This document shows positions 10,316-18,826 of a DNA stretch of 64,000 nucleotides, piece by piece. The position numbers were made by a program, and so were the translations under genes. Under the pieces are notes generated by a model. That model was given only the letters and a program-made list of their open reading frames with translations, was not told the DNA's origin and did not search any database. Source of the stretch: VXNE01 sp963665455 (lineage in GTDB: Bacteria > Pseudomonadota > Gammaproteobacteria > Pseudomonadales > Azotimanducaceae); the NCBI GenBank assembly GCA_963665455.1, contig OY762279.1:868001-932000 (forward strand). Reading direction: 5' to 3'. Every line of letters begins with the position of its first letter. Within the stretch, counting starts at the first letter, position 1.

Positions 10316-11711
10316 GGTGTTCGTAGGTGTCTTGGTAGGGGCCGTCGTCGACGTAGGTCTCGAACTTGGTGAGGTTGCCCGTGAAGGTCAGTTCGATGGT
10401 GCCGATCGGCCCGTTGCGCTGCTTGCCGATGATCAGCTCGGCGATGCCCTTCTTCTCCGTCTCCGGGTTGTAGACCTCCTCGCGGTAGATGAAGAGGATC
10501 ACGTCCGCGTCCTGCTCGATGGCCCCGGATTCCCGCAGATCGGACATGCGCGGGCGTTTGTTCTCGCGGCTCTCCAGGCTGCGATTGAGCTGCGACAGGG
10601 CCACCACCGGACAGCGCATCTCCTTCGCGATGGCCTTCAGGTTGCGCGAGATCTCCGAGATCTCCAGGGTGCGGTTCTCCACCTTGTCCACCGTGCGCAT
10701 GAGCTGCATGTAGTCGACGACGATGAGCTTCACGCCCCCGGTCTCCCGGGCGACGCGCCGTGTCCGGGTGCGGATGTCGTTCGGGGTGAGCGCCGGGGTG
10801 TCGTCGATGTAGAGGGGCTTGCCCTTCAGTTGTCCGAGCGCGGAGCCGAGCCAGTCCCACTCGTCGTCGCGCAGCTGTCCGCGCCGGAGATGCTCTTGGT
10901 CGATGGACCCCAGGGACGAGAGGATGCGGATGACTAGTTGCTCGGTGGGCTGCTCCATCGAGAAGACGATGACCGCGCGCTTGTCCGCGTCGTCCTGCAT
11001 CACGGCGTACTCCGCGATGTTGACGGCGAGGGCCGTCTTGCCCATCGCCGGCCGGCCGGCGATGACGATGAGATCGGACGCCTGAAAGCCCGCCGTCTTC
11101 TCGTCCAGATCGCCGAAGCCGGTGGCGAGCCCCGTGATGCGGCTGCCGGACTTGGAGAGTTGGTCGATCCGCTCCGAGGCCTCGGTCAACAGGGGAGTGA
11201 TGGGTTGCGGGCCACCGTCCTTCAGCCGCCCCTCGGAGATGCGGAACACCGCCTGTTCGGCCTCGTTGAGCAGGTCCGAGCTGCTGCGGCCCTCCGGGGC
11301 GAAGGCGGACTCCGCGATCTCGTTCGCCGCCCCAAGCAGTTGCCGCAGCGTGGAGCGCTCGCGGACGATGTCGGCGTAGGCCCCGACGTTGCTCGCCGCC
11401 GGGGTGCTCTCGGCCACTTCCGCCAGGTACGCCGCGCCGCCGCTCTTCTCGACCAGGCCCCGGGAGCGCAACGCGTCCGATAGCGTGACCACGTCGAGGG
11501 GCTGCAGGTCGTTCGCGAGCTCGCGCATGACCTCGAAGATGATGCGGTGGTTGGGCCGATAGAAGTCGCTCGGCTCGATCTTGTCCGCGACCCGCTCCCA
11601 GGCGCGGTCGTCGAGCATGAGGCCGCCGAGCACGGACTGCTCCGCCTCGATGCTGTGCGGAGGAACCTTGAGTCGGGAGGTTTGGGGGAGGTCGGGTGCG
11701 GGTTCTGCCAT
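10308..11711 (-). CDS. dnaB: Replicative DNA helicase DnaB
   Basis: The 467-residue hexameric 5'-3' helicase of the replisome. The N-terminal collar domain contains SIEAEQSVLGGLMLDDRAW. The C-terminal RecA-like motor carries Walker A AGRPAMGKTALA, Walker B KLIVVDYMQL and the arginine-finger region near SDLRESGAIEQDAD. There is no intein, although DnaB is a common intein host. The gene lies downstream of rplI and overlaps radA. A small hairpin (11725-11748) lies just upstream of its ATG, and no good ribosome site is visible there. Confidence 0.97.
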   Translation of the reverse strand: MAEPAPDLPQTSRLKVPPHSIEAEQSVLGGLMLDDRAWERVADKIEPSDFYRPNHRIIFEVMRELANDLQPLDVVTLSDALRSRGLVEKSGGAAYLAEVAESTPAASNVGAYADIVRERSTLRQLLGAANEIAESAFAPEGRSSSDLLNEAEQAVFRISEGRLKDGGPQPITPLLTEASERIDQLSKSGSRITGLATGFGDLDEKTAGFQASDLIVIAGRPAMGKTALAVNIAEYAVMQDDADKRAVIVFSMEQPTEQLVIRILSSLGSIDQEHLRRGQLRDDEWDWLGSALGQLKGKPLYIDDTPALTPNDIRTRTRRVARETGGVKLIVVDYMQLMRTVDKVENRTLEISEISRNLKAIAKEMRCPVVALSQLNRSLESRENKRPRMSDLRESGAIEQDADVILFIYREEVYNPETEKKGIAELIIGKQRNGPIGTIELTFTGNLTKFETYVDDGPYQDTYEHRG

Positions 11712-11724
11712 GAGCGGGGCGGCT

Positions 11725-11748
11725 GGCTAGGGTCTTACGTACCTAGCC
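11725..11748 (-). promoter_or_regulatory. Inverted repeat upstream of dnaB
   Basis: Arms GGCTAGG (11725-11731) and CCTAGCC (11742-11748) flank a ten-base centre, 14 bases before the dnaB ATG in the 182-base rplI-dnaB gap. It could be an operator, an mRNA hairpin affecting dnaB translation, or chance. There is no T-run, so it is not a good intrinsic terminator. The rest of this gap shows nothing I recognise. Confidence 0.3.
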
Positions 11749-11893
11749 TCAAGGCATGCCCCCACCGGGTCAACGGAAATTCGCCAATGGACCGTACAGA
11801 GAAGCTCGCCTCGTCTTGTGCGCCAACTCGCACATGGGCAACTTGGGGACAACGCCTCCTCAACCTGTGCAGCGATTTCTCATCGGAAGATAG

Positions 11894-12340
11894 CTACTCC
11901 GCCACCACGTTCACCACCACCGAGCGCACCACGTCGGCGTGCAACTGCACCTCGACCTCGTACTCGCCGACGGAGCGAATCACCCCTTCCGGCATGCGCA
12001 CCTCGGACTTGGCCACCTCCACCCCGCGTTCCGTCAACGCGCGGGCGATCTCCACCGTGCCGACAGAACCGTAGAGCTTCCCTTCCTCGCTCGCCCGCAC
12101 CATCACCGTCAAGAAGATGTCGTCGAGACCGGCGCCCCGCTCCTCGGCCTCGGCCAGCTTCTCGCCGGCGACGGCCTCGAGTTCCGCGCGCCGCGCCTCG
12201 AACGCCTGGCGGCTCTCTTCCGTCGCCCGCACGGCCTTGCCAGTCGGTATGAGGTAGTTGCGCGCGTAGCCGTTGCGAACCGCGACTTCGTCGCCGAGGT
12301 TGCCGAGGTTGCTAATCCGCTCCAACAGGATGATGTTCAT
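11894..12340 (-). CDS. rplI: 50S ribosomal protein L9
   Basis: A 148-residue bL9. The N-terminal rRNA-binding domain (MNIILLERISNLGNLGDEVAV, then VRNGYARNYLIPTGKAV) joins by a long charged helix to the C-terminal domain (GKLYGSVGTVEIARAL). Standard length. It is the last gene of rpsF-rpsR-rplI, starting 10 bases after rpsR. Confidence 0.97.
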   Translation of the reverse strand: MNIILLERISNLGNLGDEVAVRNGYARNYLIPTGKAVRATEESRQAFEARRAELEAVAGEKLAEAEERGAGLDDIFLTVMVRASEEGKLYGSVGTVEIARALTERGVEVAKSEVRMPEGVIRSVGEYEVEVQLHADVVRSVVVNVVAE

Positions 12341-12350
12341 GCCCGCGGCC

Positions 12351-12578
12351 CTACTTGTGCTGGTCGGTATAAGGCAGCAGCGCGAGGTAGCGCGCCCGCT
12401 TCACCGCCGTCGCCAGTTGCCGCTGGTAGCGCGCGCTGGTGCCCGTGATGCGGCTCGGGACGATCTTGCCCGTCTCGGTGATGTAGGGCCGCAACAGATC
12501 GAGATCCTTGTAGTCGATCTCCTCGATGCCTTCCGCCGTGAAGCGGCAGTAGCGCTTGCGCCTGAATCCTCTTGCCAT
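12351..12578 (-). CDS. rpsR: 30S ribosomal protein S18
   Basis: A 75-residue bS18 with the typical core KDLDLLRPYITETGKIVPSR followed by ITGTSARYQRQLATAVKRAR. A strong GAGGAGG site precedes the ATG. It binds 16S rRNA with S6. It follows rpsF by 14 bases, and no priB gene separates them, unlike in enteric bacteria. Confidence 0.97.
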   Translation of the reverse strand: MARGFRRKRYCRFTAEGIEEIDYKDLDLLRPYITETGKIVPSRITGTSARYQRQLATAVKRARYLALLPYTDQHK

Positions 12579-12592
12579 GGTCTAAGTCCTCC

Positions 12593-13045
12593 TCAGTCCC
12601 GCTGGACGGCGGCCACCGCCGGCCGTGCCGCGTCCTCGGCTTCCCGCTCCGCGCGCCGCGCCGCCCGGGCCGCCGCCTCCTCCTCGCGGCGCCGTTCGCG
12701 CTCGCGCTCCTTCTCCTGCTCCTTGAGCTCCTCCTCGTAGATCTTGGAGACCTCGGTGACCGGCTTCTTGCGCTTGATGATGAGGTTGCGCAGCACCGCA
12801 TCGTTGAAGCGGAACGCGCTCGTGAGTTCCTCGTGCGTCGCCGCGTCGATTTCGACGTTCATCAGGACGTAGTGGGCTTTGTGGATCTTCGAGATGGGGT
12901 AGGCGAGCTGGCGCCGTCCCCAGTCCTCCATCCGATGCACGACGCCGCTGTTGCGCTCGATCAGTGCCCGGTAGCGTTCCATCATGCCCGGAACCTGTTC
13001 GGATTGGTCGGGATGCACGAGGAACACGACTTCGTAGTGTCGCAT
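12593..13045 (-). CDS. rpsF: 30S ribosomal protein S6
   Basis: A 150-residue bS6 with the core MRHYEVVFLVHPDQSEQVPG, VVHRMEDWGRRQLAYPI and FRFNDAVLRNLIIKRKKPVT. It carries a long, highly charged C-terminal tail rich in Glu and Arg (KEQEKERERERRREEEAAAR), longer than in E. coli. The tail probably extends from the ribosome surface. A GAGAGGAGA site precedes the ATG at 13045. First gene of the rpsF-rpsR-rplI operon; the 131 bases upstream should hold its promoter, but I could not pick it confidently. Confidence 0.96.
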   Translation of the reverse strand: MRHYEVVFLVHPDQSEQVPGMMERYRALIERNSGVVHRMEDWGRRQLAYPISKIHKAHYVLMNVEIDAATHEELTSAFRFNDAVLRNLIIKRKKPVTEVSKIYEEELKEQEKERERERRREEEAAARAARRAEREAEDAARPAVAAVQRD

Positions 13046-13176
13046 CTGGGTCTCCTCTCGGGTTCGCCGCCGCGCTCCGGCTTGGGGCCTTGAGGCGCGT
13101 ACGGCGAGGAGTTGCTGTTCACCTTCGCCGTTGGCCCGGCCACCAGCAAGCGCGGCGACCGGAGCCGACGCGGATT

Positions 13177-13929
13177 CTACGGGCGCGAACGCGCGACTTC
13201 AAACAGCATCAGGGCCGCCGCCACGGAGACGTTGAGGCTCGACACCGCGCCGGCCATGGGGATGCGCACCAGCATGTCGCAGCGCTCCCGGGTAAGCCGC
13301 CGCAGGCCCGTTCCTTCGCCGCCGAGGACGACGGCGACGGACGCCGGAACGTCGAAGCCGAAGAGCTCCGTCTCCGCCGCCGGATCCGCCCCGACGAGCC
13401 ACACGCCCTGGTCGGCCAGCCACGCAAGTCGCCGGGCCAAGTTCGTCACGGAGACGATGAGGAGCCGCTCCAGGGCTCCGCTCGCGGCCTTTGCCGCGGT
13501 GGCCGTCAGCGGAGCGCTGCGGCGTTTGGGCAGGAGCACGGCGTCCACCCCGGCGGCTTCCGCCGTGCGCAGGCACGCGCCGAGATTCCGGGGATCCTGA
13601 ATGCCTTCGAGCACCAGCAGAAACGGATTCTCAAGTTCCGGCCAGCGCCGCTCGAACTCCGCCTCCGTGGCCGGCGCCACCCTATCGCACTGTGCCGCCA
13701 CGCCCTGGTGTACGCCCGGGGCGACCCGATCCATGGCCCGCCGGTCCACGGTCTCGACGCGCACATTGGCGGCGCGGGCGTCCGCCAACAGCTCCGCCAG
13801 CGCCCGGCTCCGGCGACGGCCCTCCACGATCCAAAGACGGCGAACCCGTCCCGGCGCCGCGTCCAAGGCGTTGCGAACCGCGTGAACGCCGTAGACCCAG
13901 GCATCCTCCCCCGGAGGCGTTCCGTTCAC
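13177..13929 (-). CDS. rlmB: 23S rRNA (guanosine-2'-O-)-methyltransferase RlmB
   Basis: A 250-residue SpoU-family enzyme that 2'-O-methylates G2251 of 23S rRNA. It has the N-terminal substrate-binding domain (YGVHAVRNALDAAPGRVRRLW) and a SPOUT knot domain with motif 1 LEGIQDPRNLGACLRTAEAAG, motif 2 VVLGGEGTGLRRLT and motif 3 IPMAGAVSSLNVSVAAAL. The frame is open far upstream, but the start is the GTG at 13929. It forms a GTGA overlap with the rnr stop, the usual rnr-rlmB coupling. Confidence 0.96.
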   Translation of the reverse strand: MNGTPPGEDAWVYGVHAVRNALDAAPGRVRRLWIVEGRRRSRALAELLADARAANVRVETVDRRAMDRVAPGVHQGVAAQCDRVAPATEAEFERRWPELENPFLLVLEGIQDPRNLGACLRTAEAAGVDAVLLPKRRSAPLTATAAKAASGALERLLIVSVTNLARRLAWLADQGVWLVGADPAAETELFGFDVPASVAVVLGGEGTGLRRLTRERCDMLVRIPMAGAVSSLNVSVAAALMLFEVARSRP

Positions 13930-16007
13930 CGCCGCCGCGCTCCGCGCCGCACGATTTCCAGGTCCACGCGCCGGGTCTCGACCGATACCTCGACGAGTTC
14001 CACGACGAGCGCGTCTCCGAGCGCGTACCGCTCGCCGGAGCGCTCGGCGACGAGGCTCATCCGCTCCGGGACGAAGTGGTAGTAGTCGCGGCCGATGTTC
14101 GAGACGTGTACGAGGCCTTGGAGGAACACGCCTTCGAGCTCCACGAACAGCCCGAACTCGGCGACGCCGACTACCGTACCTTCGAAGCGTTCGCCCACCC
14201 GGTCCGCGAGGAAGTGACATTTCAGCCAGTCCTCGACGGCGCGGCTCACATCGTCGGCCCGGCGCTCGGTCACCGAGATGCCGGCCGCCGTCTCGTCGAG
14301 CCAGTCCGCGTCCGGCCGGGTGCCGGACTTGATCATGCGGTGCGTGACGAGGTCCGCGTAGCGCCGGATGGGAGACGTGAAGTGCAGGTACTTCGGCAAC
14401 GCCAGCCCGAAATGGCCGCGGTTCACGGGGTCGTAGCGGGCCTGGGACAGGGATCGAAGGACGAGGGTTTCCACGATCCACGCCGGCAGGTGGGAGCGAT
14501 GCCGTGCTTCGTCGATGGCCTCCTTCAGGGCGGCCGTCGAGCTTCGGTCGGCGGGCAGGCGGATGCCGCCGAGGGCGAGGGCCGTGGCGAGTTGCTCGCG
14601 CTTCTCGGTCTGCGGGGGCTCGTGGACCCGGTAGATCGGGCCAAGTGGCTCCAGGTGCCGCGCGGCACACACGTTGGCCGCAATCATCGCTTCCTCGATC
14701 ACCCGGTGCGCGTCGTTGCGCTCCTCCGGGACGATCCGCCGAACGGCACCGTCCGCGAGTTCCAGCCGCGATTCGCGCGCGTCGAAATCGAGGGCACCCC
14801 GGGCCTCACGGCGGGTGCGGAGCGCGTGATAGACCTCGAATAACGCGGACAACGTCTCCGGCGCCCGAGCGACTTCTCCGTAGGTGAGCCGGGCATGAGA
14901 CTCGATCACCGCGTCCTCGAACCGATAGCGCGACACCCTCCCAGACGCCGAGACCAGCATGTCGCACACGAGTGCCAGACGCTGCTCGCCCGGGACGAGG
15001 GAGCAAATGCCGTTCGACAGCGCCTCCGGGAGCATGGGCACGACGCGATCCGGAAGGTATACGGAGTTGCCGCGGCGACGAGCTTCGTCGTCCAGCGCGG
15101 TACCGGGCCGCACGTAGTGGGCGACGTCGGCGATGGCGACCACCAAGCGCCATCCGCCCCGGGGTCGCCGTTCGGCATAGACGGCATCGTCGAAGTCCCG
15201 GGCGTCCGGCCCGTCGATGGTGACCAGAGGCAGCGCGGTCAGGTCAAGGCGGCCCGCACGATCAGCGTCCGTAACCGCTTGCGGCTCCCCCAGGTCCAAG
15301 CCTTCGGGCCACTGCGTCGGTACCCCGAAGCTCTTGAGCAGCGACACCGCCGCCCGGTCGGCTTCGTTGCGCGTGGCGACGACCGAGACGATGCGCCCGA
15401 CCAATCGGCCACGCCCGGGCCGGCGACGCCGCTCCTCCCACAGCGGCACGATCTCCACGATGTCGCCGTCGGAAGCCGAGTAGTCGTCCCCCTCGATATC
15501 GATGCGCCCCTTGACCCTCGGGTCCACGGACTCGACGAAGCGCCGCCGGTACCCCTCCACCAAACAGCCGACGAGGGGTTGCGGCGAGGGCTCGACGACG
15601 CGTACGACTTCCACGCCCACGCGACCGCGCCGCGTCTCCACGACATCGCCGGGCCGCACGCCTGCGTTCGGCGGAAGCGTCTCACCCGAGCGTCGTAGTG
15701 CCAGGCCGTCCCCCACCTCGACCACCTCGTCGGTCTCCTTCGTGGTGGCGGCGTCGAGCATGTAGGCCCCGTTCGCCGAGCGGACAACCTCCCCAAGATG
15801 CTCGAGACCGCGCAACAACCGCCGCAGCCGGTGGGTATCTCGCTTCTCCCGCAGCCCGAAGTGCGCGCACAAGGCCCGCCAGTCCGTGACGCCGCCCTGG
15901 GCCAGCGCGGCACGCACCTCAGCCGCCGTCAGCGGAATGCTCGGCCGCCGCCCGCGAGCGCTTCTCCTACGTGCCAAATTGACAACTCCGGTGGGGTGAA
16001 AGAACAT
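13926..16007 (-). CDS. rnr: Ribonuclease R
   Basis: A 3'-5' exoribonuclease that degrades structured RNA, 693 residues if begun at the ATG at 16007. It has an N-terminal winged-helix region (ALCAHFGLREKRDTHRLRRL), cold-shock domains, and the RNB catalytic core with ITIDGPDARDFDDAVYAER-type metal-binding aspartates. A C-terminal S1 domain follows (RFEGTVVGVAEFGLFVELEG). The ATG at 16007 has no ribosome site. A TTG at 15977 has GGAG eight bases before it and gives MARRRSARGRRPSIPL, so it may be the true start. The C-terminal Lys-rich tail is short. Confidence 0.95.
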   Translation of the reverse strand: MFFHPTGVVNLARRRSARGRRPSIPLTAAEVRAALAQGGVTDWRALCAHFGLREKRDTHRLRRLLRGLEHLGEVVRSANGAYMLDAATTKETDEVVEVGDGLALRRSGETLPPNAGVRPGDVVETRRGRVGVEVVRVVEPSPQPLVGCLVEGYRRRFVESVDPRVKGRIDIEGDDYSASDGDIVEIVPLWEERRRRPGRGRLVGRIVSVVATRNEADRAAVSLLKSFGVPTQWPEGLDLGEPQAVTDADRAGRLDLTALPLVTIDGPDARDFDDAVYAERRPRGGWRLVVAIADVAHYVRPGTALDDEARRRGNSVYLPDRVVPMLPEALSNGICSLVPGEQRLALVCDMLVSASGRVSRYRFEDAVIESHARLTYGEVARAPETLSALFEVYHALRTRREARGALDFDARESRLELADGAVRRIVPEERNDAHRVIEEAMIAANVCAARHLEPLGPIYRVHEPPQTEKREQLATALALGGIRLPADRSSTAALKEAIDEARHRSHLPAWIVETLVLRSLSQARYDPVNRGHFGLALPKYLHFTSPIRRYADLVTHRMIKSGTRPDADWLDETAAGISVTERRADDVSRAVEDWLKCHFLADRVGERFEGTVVGVAEFGLFVELEGVFLQGLVHVSNIGRDYYHFVPERMSLVAERSGERYALGDALVVELVEVSVETRRVDLEIVRRGARRR
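15979..16007 (+). promoter_or_regulatory. Possible promoter of tRNA-Leu
   Basis: A perfect -35 hexamer TTGACA (15979-15984) is followed after 17 bases by a weak -10 hexamer GAACAT (16002-16007, three of six matches). Transcription would begin near 16014, about 55 bases before the tRNA. It overlaps the annotated 5' end of rnr on the other strand, but falls outside rnr if that gene starts at the TTG at 15977. Confidence 0.35.
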
Positions 16008-16068
16008 TGCGCGCCCGGTTCGGGAGGCCCAACGCCACGGGCGGACCGCCGGAAGCCGACCGCTTCAT

Positions 16069-16155
16069 GCCGAGGTGGTGAAATTGGTAGACACGCTAGC
16101 TTCAGGTGCTAGTGGGGGTAACCCCGTGGAGGTTCAAGTCCTCTCCTCGGCACCA
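16069..16155 (+). tRNA. tRNA-Leu (anticodon CAG)
   Basis: An 87-base tRNA including an encoded CCA end. The acceptor stem GCCGAGG pairs with CCTCGGC. The anticodon stem CTAGC/GCTAG encloses the loop TTCAGGT, giving anticodon CAG (reads CUG, the leading Leu codon in this GC-rich genome). A long variable arm (TGGGGGTAACCCCGT region) marks a class II tRNA, and the T loop is GTTCAAGTC. It stands alone between rnr and folE2. No attachment-site duplication of its 3' end was noticed. Confidence 0.96.
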
Positions 16156-16197
16156 ATCTTGCCGGACTAGCCGAAGACGTAGCACCCGGCGTAGACG

Positions 16198-17160
16198 TCA
16201 AGGAATCGGCAGATAGCCCCGTTCCACGCCCTTGGTGAAGATCGACACGGCGTTGTGCCGGTGCAGGCTCTCGTGGTGCTCGACGCGCACCCAAAAGTCG
16301 GCCAGCCGCGCGTCGTCGCCCAGCGCCACCTTCAGCCGCCTACCCGCGTCTTCGCAGAACATCAGGTTGGAGGCGTTCAGCCGCGCGAACTCCTGCTCGT
16401 CCTCGCGCTTCACGGCAGTCTGCACCGGCGTCTTGAGCGCGCCCTCGACGGTGTCGACCAAGTCCGTGATGGGGAAGTCCGGCAGGGAGTCCTCGAGCTT
16501 CACGAGCACCTTGGCGATGCTGCGCTGGCTGTGCGGCGTGGCCGCGATGCCCTCTTCCGTGCCGAGCCACGCCTTCACGTCCGCCACCGAGACTTGGCCG
16601 CGCTGGCCGAAATCCTCCTCGAACTGCTGCTGGATGACCTGTCGGGCCAGGGCGGCCGAGCACGGGCAGGTGCTGGAGTAGAAGACGCCGAGGGCAAGCT
16701 CGAGATGCATCTCACCGTCGATGAAGGTGCCCTTGATGGAGACCGGATACGCGTTCCACCCGGAGTTATCGCTCACGAGGGCGCCGCGGCGCAGGTAGTA
16801 GTCGAAGTCGAACTGCACGAACGCGCGCCCCGACAGGCCCCGATGGGACTGGAGCAGGGAGGCGAGCAGCAGCTTGAGGCCCGCGACGCTCAGCGGCCGG
16901 GTGTCCGAGTGTTCGTCGAGGATGAGGTAGAGGCGGGACATGTGGATGCCCTTCGCCTGGGTGTCGGCGAGATCGACGTAGATCTGCACCTGGGACTGGA
17001 CTTCCCTCACCGTCCCGCCATCGCGAATCTTGAGCGGCTGGTGTACGTCGCTCATGCCCACCCAGTCGAGCGTGCCCTCCGGGTCGCGCAGCTCGCGGCT
17101 CGCGATGTCCGGCATGTCGCTCACCAGCGCCAGGTCCGGTTTCAAGGCTGCTCTTTCCAC
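16198..17160 (-). CDS. folE2: GTP cyclohydrolase FolE2 (type IB)
   Basis: Catalyses the first step of folate (and queuosine) synthesis, GTP to dihydroneopterin triphosphate, with relaxed metal need compared with zinc-dependent FolE. 320 residues from the GTG at 17160, which has GAGGAG six bases upstream; the frame is open further upstream without support. The COG1469 core is clear: GMSDVHQPLKI, the metal-ligand cysteine region SSTCPCSAALARQ and the late HNAVS segment. Zinc-independent paralogues are often induced by zinc limitation, but I see no Zur box I would defend. Confidence 0.95.
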   Translation of the reverse strand: MERAALKPDLALVSDMPDIASRELRDPEGTLDWVGMSDVHQPLKIRDGGTVREVQSQVQIYVDLADTQAKGIHMSRLYLILDEHSDTRPLSVAGLKLLLASLLQSHRGLSGRAFVQFDFDYYLRRGALVSDNSGWNAYPVSIKGTFIDGEMHLELALGVFYSSTCPCSAALARQVIQQQFEEDFGQRGQVSVADVKAWLGTEEGIAATPHSQRSIAKVLVKLEDSLPDFPITDLVDTVEGALKTPVQTAVKREDEQEFARLNASNLMFCEDAGRRLKVALGDDARLADFWVRVEHHESLHRHNAVSIFTKGVERGYLPIP

Positions 17161-17231
17161 GGTACTCCTCGCTCTCGTTGGCCGCTTCGGCGCGGCCAAC
17201 CCCAATCGATTCTATCGAAATCCACCGCCCG

Positions 17232-17423
17232 TCACTTCAACGAGGCGCGCTCCTCCTCGGTCAGCGCCCGGGCCTCCTCCTCGAGCAGCACGGGAACGCC
17301 GTCCTCCACTCGATAAGCCAAGCCCGCATGGGCGGACCACAACTCCTCGGCCTCGCGGCGATACACGAGGGGCCCTTGGCTCACCGGGCATACGAGGATC
17401 TCGAGCAGCCGTGCGTCAATCAT
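17232..17423 (-). CDS. Trm112/YcaR-family small protein
   Basis: A 63-residue protein starting MIDARLLEILVCPVSQGPL and containing EELWSAHAGLAYRVEDGVPV, the pattern of the UPF0434/Trm112 family. A GGAG site lies upstream of the ATG. In many gammaproteobacteria it sits between lpxK and kdsB; here it lies between folE2 and purA. It keeps only one Cys of the usual four-Cys zinc site, as is common in proteobacterial members. Exact role unknown; relatives activate methyltransferases. Confidence 0.85.
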   Translation of the reverse strand: MIDARLLEILVCPVSQGPLVYRREAEELWSAHAGLAYRVEDGVPVLLEEEARALTEEERASLK

Positions 17424-17436
17424 GATCGCGTCTCCG

Positions 17437-18741
17437 TTAGTCGCCGCTCTCGTCGAACGGATGCCGCCGGACGATCGTCTCGGTGCGTTCCGGCCCCGTC
17501 GAGATCAGGTCCACGGGCGTGCCCACCGCTTCGGCGATGCGCTCGACGTAGGCCTGGGCATTCCGGGGCAACGCGTCGAAGTCCCGCACCCCGGACGTCG
17601 ACTCCGTCCATCCGGGCAGCGTCTCGTAGACCGGCACGACCTCCTTGTAGGACTCGCCATCGAACCGCCGCTGCACGGTTTTCCCGTCCCGCGTCCGGTA
17701 GTCCACGCAGATGCGGAGCTCGGGAAGCTTGTCGAGCACGTCCAGCTTCGTGAGGCATAGCCCAGACAGGCTGTTGATCTGCACCGCCTGGCGGGCCGCG
17801 ACGGCATCGAACCAGCCGCTGCGCCGGGCGCGGCCCGTGGTGGCGCCAAACTCCGCGCCACGCTGCGAGAGAGCCTTGCCCACGTCGTCGAAGAGTTCCG
17901 TCGGGAAGGGCCCCGCGCCCACGCGCGTCGCATAAGCCTTGGTGCTACCGAGAATGTAGTCCAGGTACCGTGGGCCGAAGCCGCTGCCGACCGCCGCGCC
18001 GCCGGCCGTGGTACTGGACGACGTGACGTAGGGGTACGTGCCGAGATCCACGTCCAGCAAGGCGCCCTGGGCACCTTCGAAGAGGACATTCTCCCCCGCC
18101 TCGCGCAGGTCGTGGAGCAGGGGGCCGGTGTCGTCCATCATCGGCAGGATGGCCTCGCAGACCTCGGCCACCTCCGCTTGCGTCCGCGCCGGGTCGAGCG
18201 CGGTCGCGCCGTAGTACTTCTCGAGCAGGAAGTTGTAGTAGTCCATGACCTCGGCCAGCTTCGCGGCGAAGCCCTGCCAGTCCGACATATCAACCAGCCG
18301 TACCGCACGGCGTGCCGCCTTGTCCTCGTAAGCGGGGCCAATGCCCCGGCCCGTGGTGCCAATCTTGCGGTTGCCGAGGGCCTGCTCCCGCGCGTTGTCC
18401 ATGGCGACGTGGTACGGGAGGATCAGCGGGCAGGCGGGAGAGATGCTGAGCCGCTCGCGCACCGCGATGCCTTGCTCCTCCAAGCGCGCAATCTCCTTCA
18501 GCAGCGCGTGCGGCGACAGGACGACGCCGTTGCCGATGATGCAGCGTACGTGGGGCCGCAGCACGCCGGACGGAATCAGGTGCAGGATCGTCTTCACGCC
18601 ATCGACGACGATGGTGTGCCCGGCGTTGTGGCCTCCCTGATAGCGGGCCACGGCGGCGGCGCGGTCCGCCAGGAAGTCGACGACCTTGCCCTTGCCCTCG
18701 TCCCCCCACTGCGTGCCGAGCACGACGACGTTACGGCCCAA
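17437..18741 (-). CDS. purA: Adenylosuccinate synthetase
   Basis: Converts IMP, aspartate and GTP to adenylosuccinate in AMP synthesis. 434 residues beginning MGRNVVVLGTQWGDEGKGKVV (P-loop-like GDEGKGK), with the IMP-binding QGGHNAGHTIV segment and the GRGIGPAYEDKAARRAVRL region. The start codon is TTG at 18741, with GGACGGAG close upstream. Its position after hflK-hflC is the usual gammaproteobacterial arrangement. Confidence 0.97.
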   Translation of the reverse strand: MGRNVVVLGTQWGDEGKGKVVDFLADRAAAVARYQGGHNAGHTIVVDGVKTILHLIPSGVLRPHVRCIIGNGVVLSPHALLKEIARLEEQGIAVRERLSISPACPLILPYHVAMDNAREQALGNRKIGTTGRGIGPAYEDKAARRAVRLVDMSDWQGFAAKLAEVMDYYNFLLEKYYGATALDPARTQAEVAEVCEAILPMMDDTGPLLHDLREAGENVLFEGAQGALLDVDLGTYPYVTSSSTTAGGAAVGSGFGPRYLDYILGSTKAYATRVGAGPFPTELFDDVGKALSQRGAEFGATTGRARRSGWFDAVAARQAVQINSLSGLCLTKLDVLDKLPELRICVDYRTRDGKTVQRRFDGESYKEVVPVYETLPGWTESTSGVRDFDALPRNAQAYVERIAEAVGTPVDLISTGPERTETIVRRHPFDESGD

Positions 18742-18826
18742 TGCTCCGTCCTGATCGATGGGGCAGGCGCAATCCTGCCGTTATGGTCTTGAAGTTCCGG
18801 CGAACGGCCCGAGAAGTCGGCTGGCG

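Noticed and set aside
8921..10372. A 483-codon plus-strand frame opposite radA
   Set aside because: Antisense shadow of a well-conserved gene; composition is typical of complementary GC-rich codons.
12964..14082. A 372-codon plus-strand frame opposite rlmB
   Set aside because: It lacks any recognisable motif and lies opposite intact rlmB and rnr.
16069..16200. Integration site at the tRNA-Leu gene
   Set aside because: No integrase gene or repeated copy of the tRNA 3' end was found nearby; the following genes are ordinary housekeeping genes.
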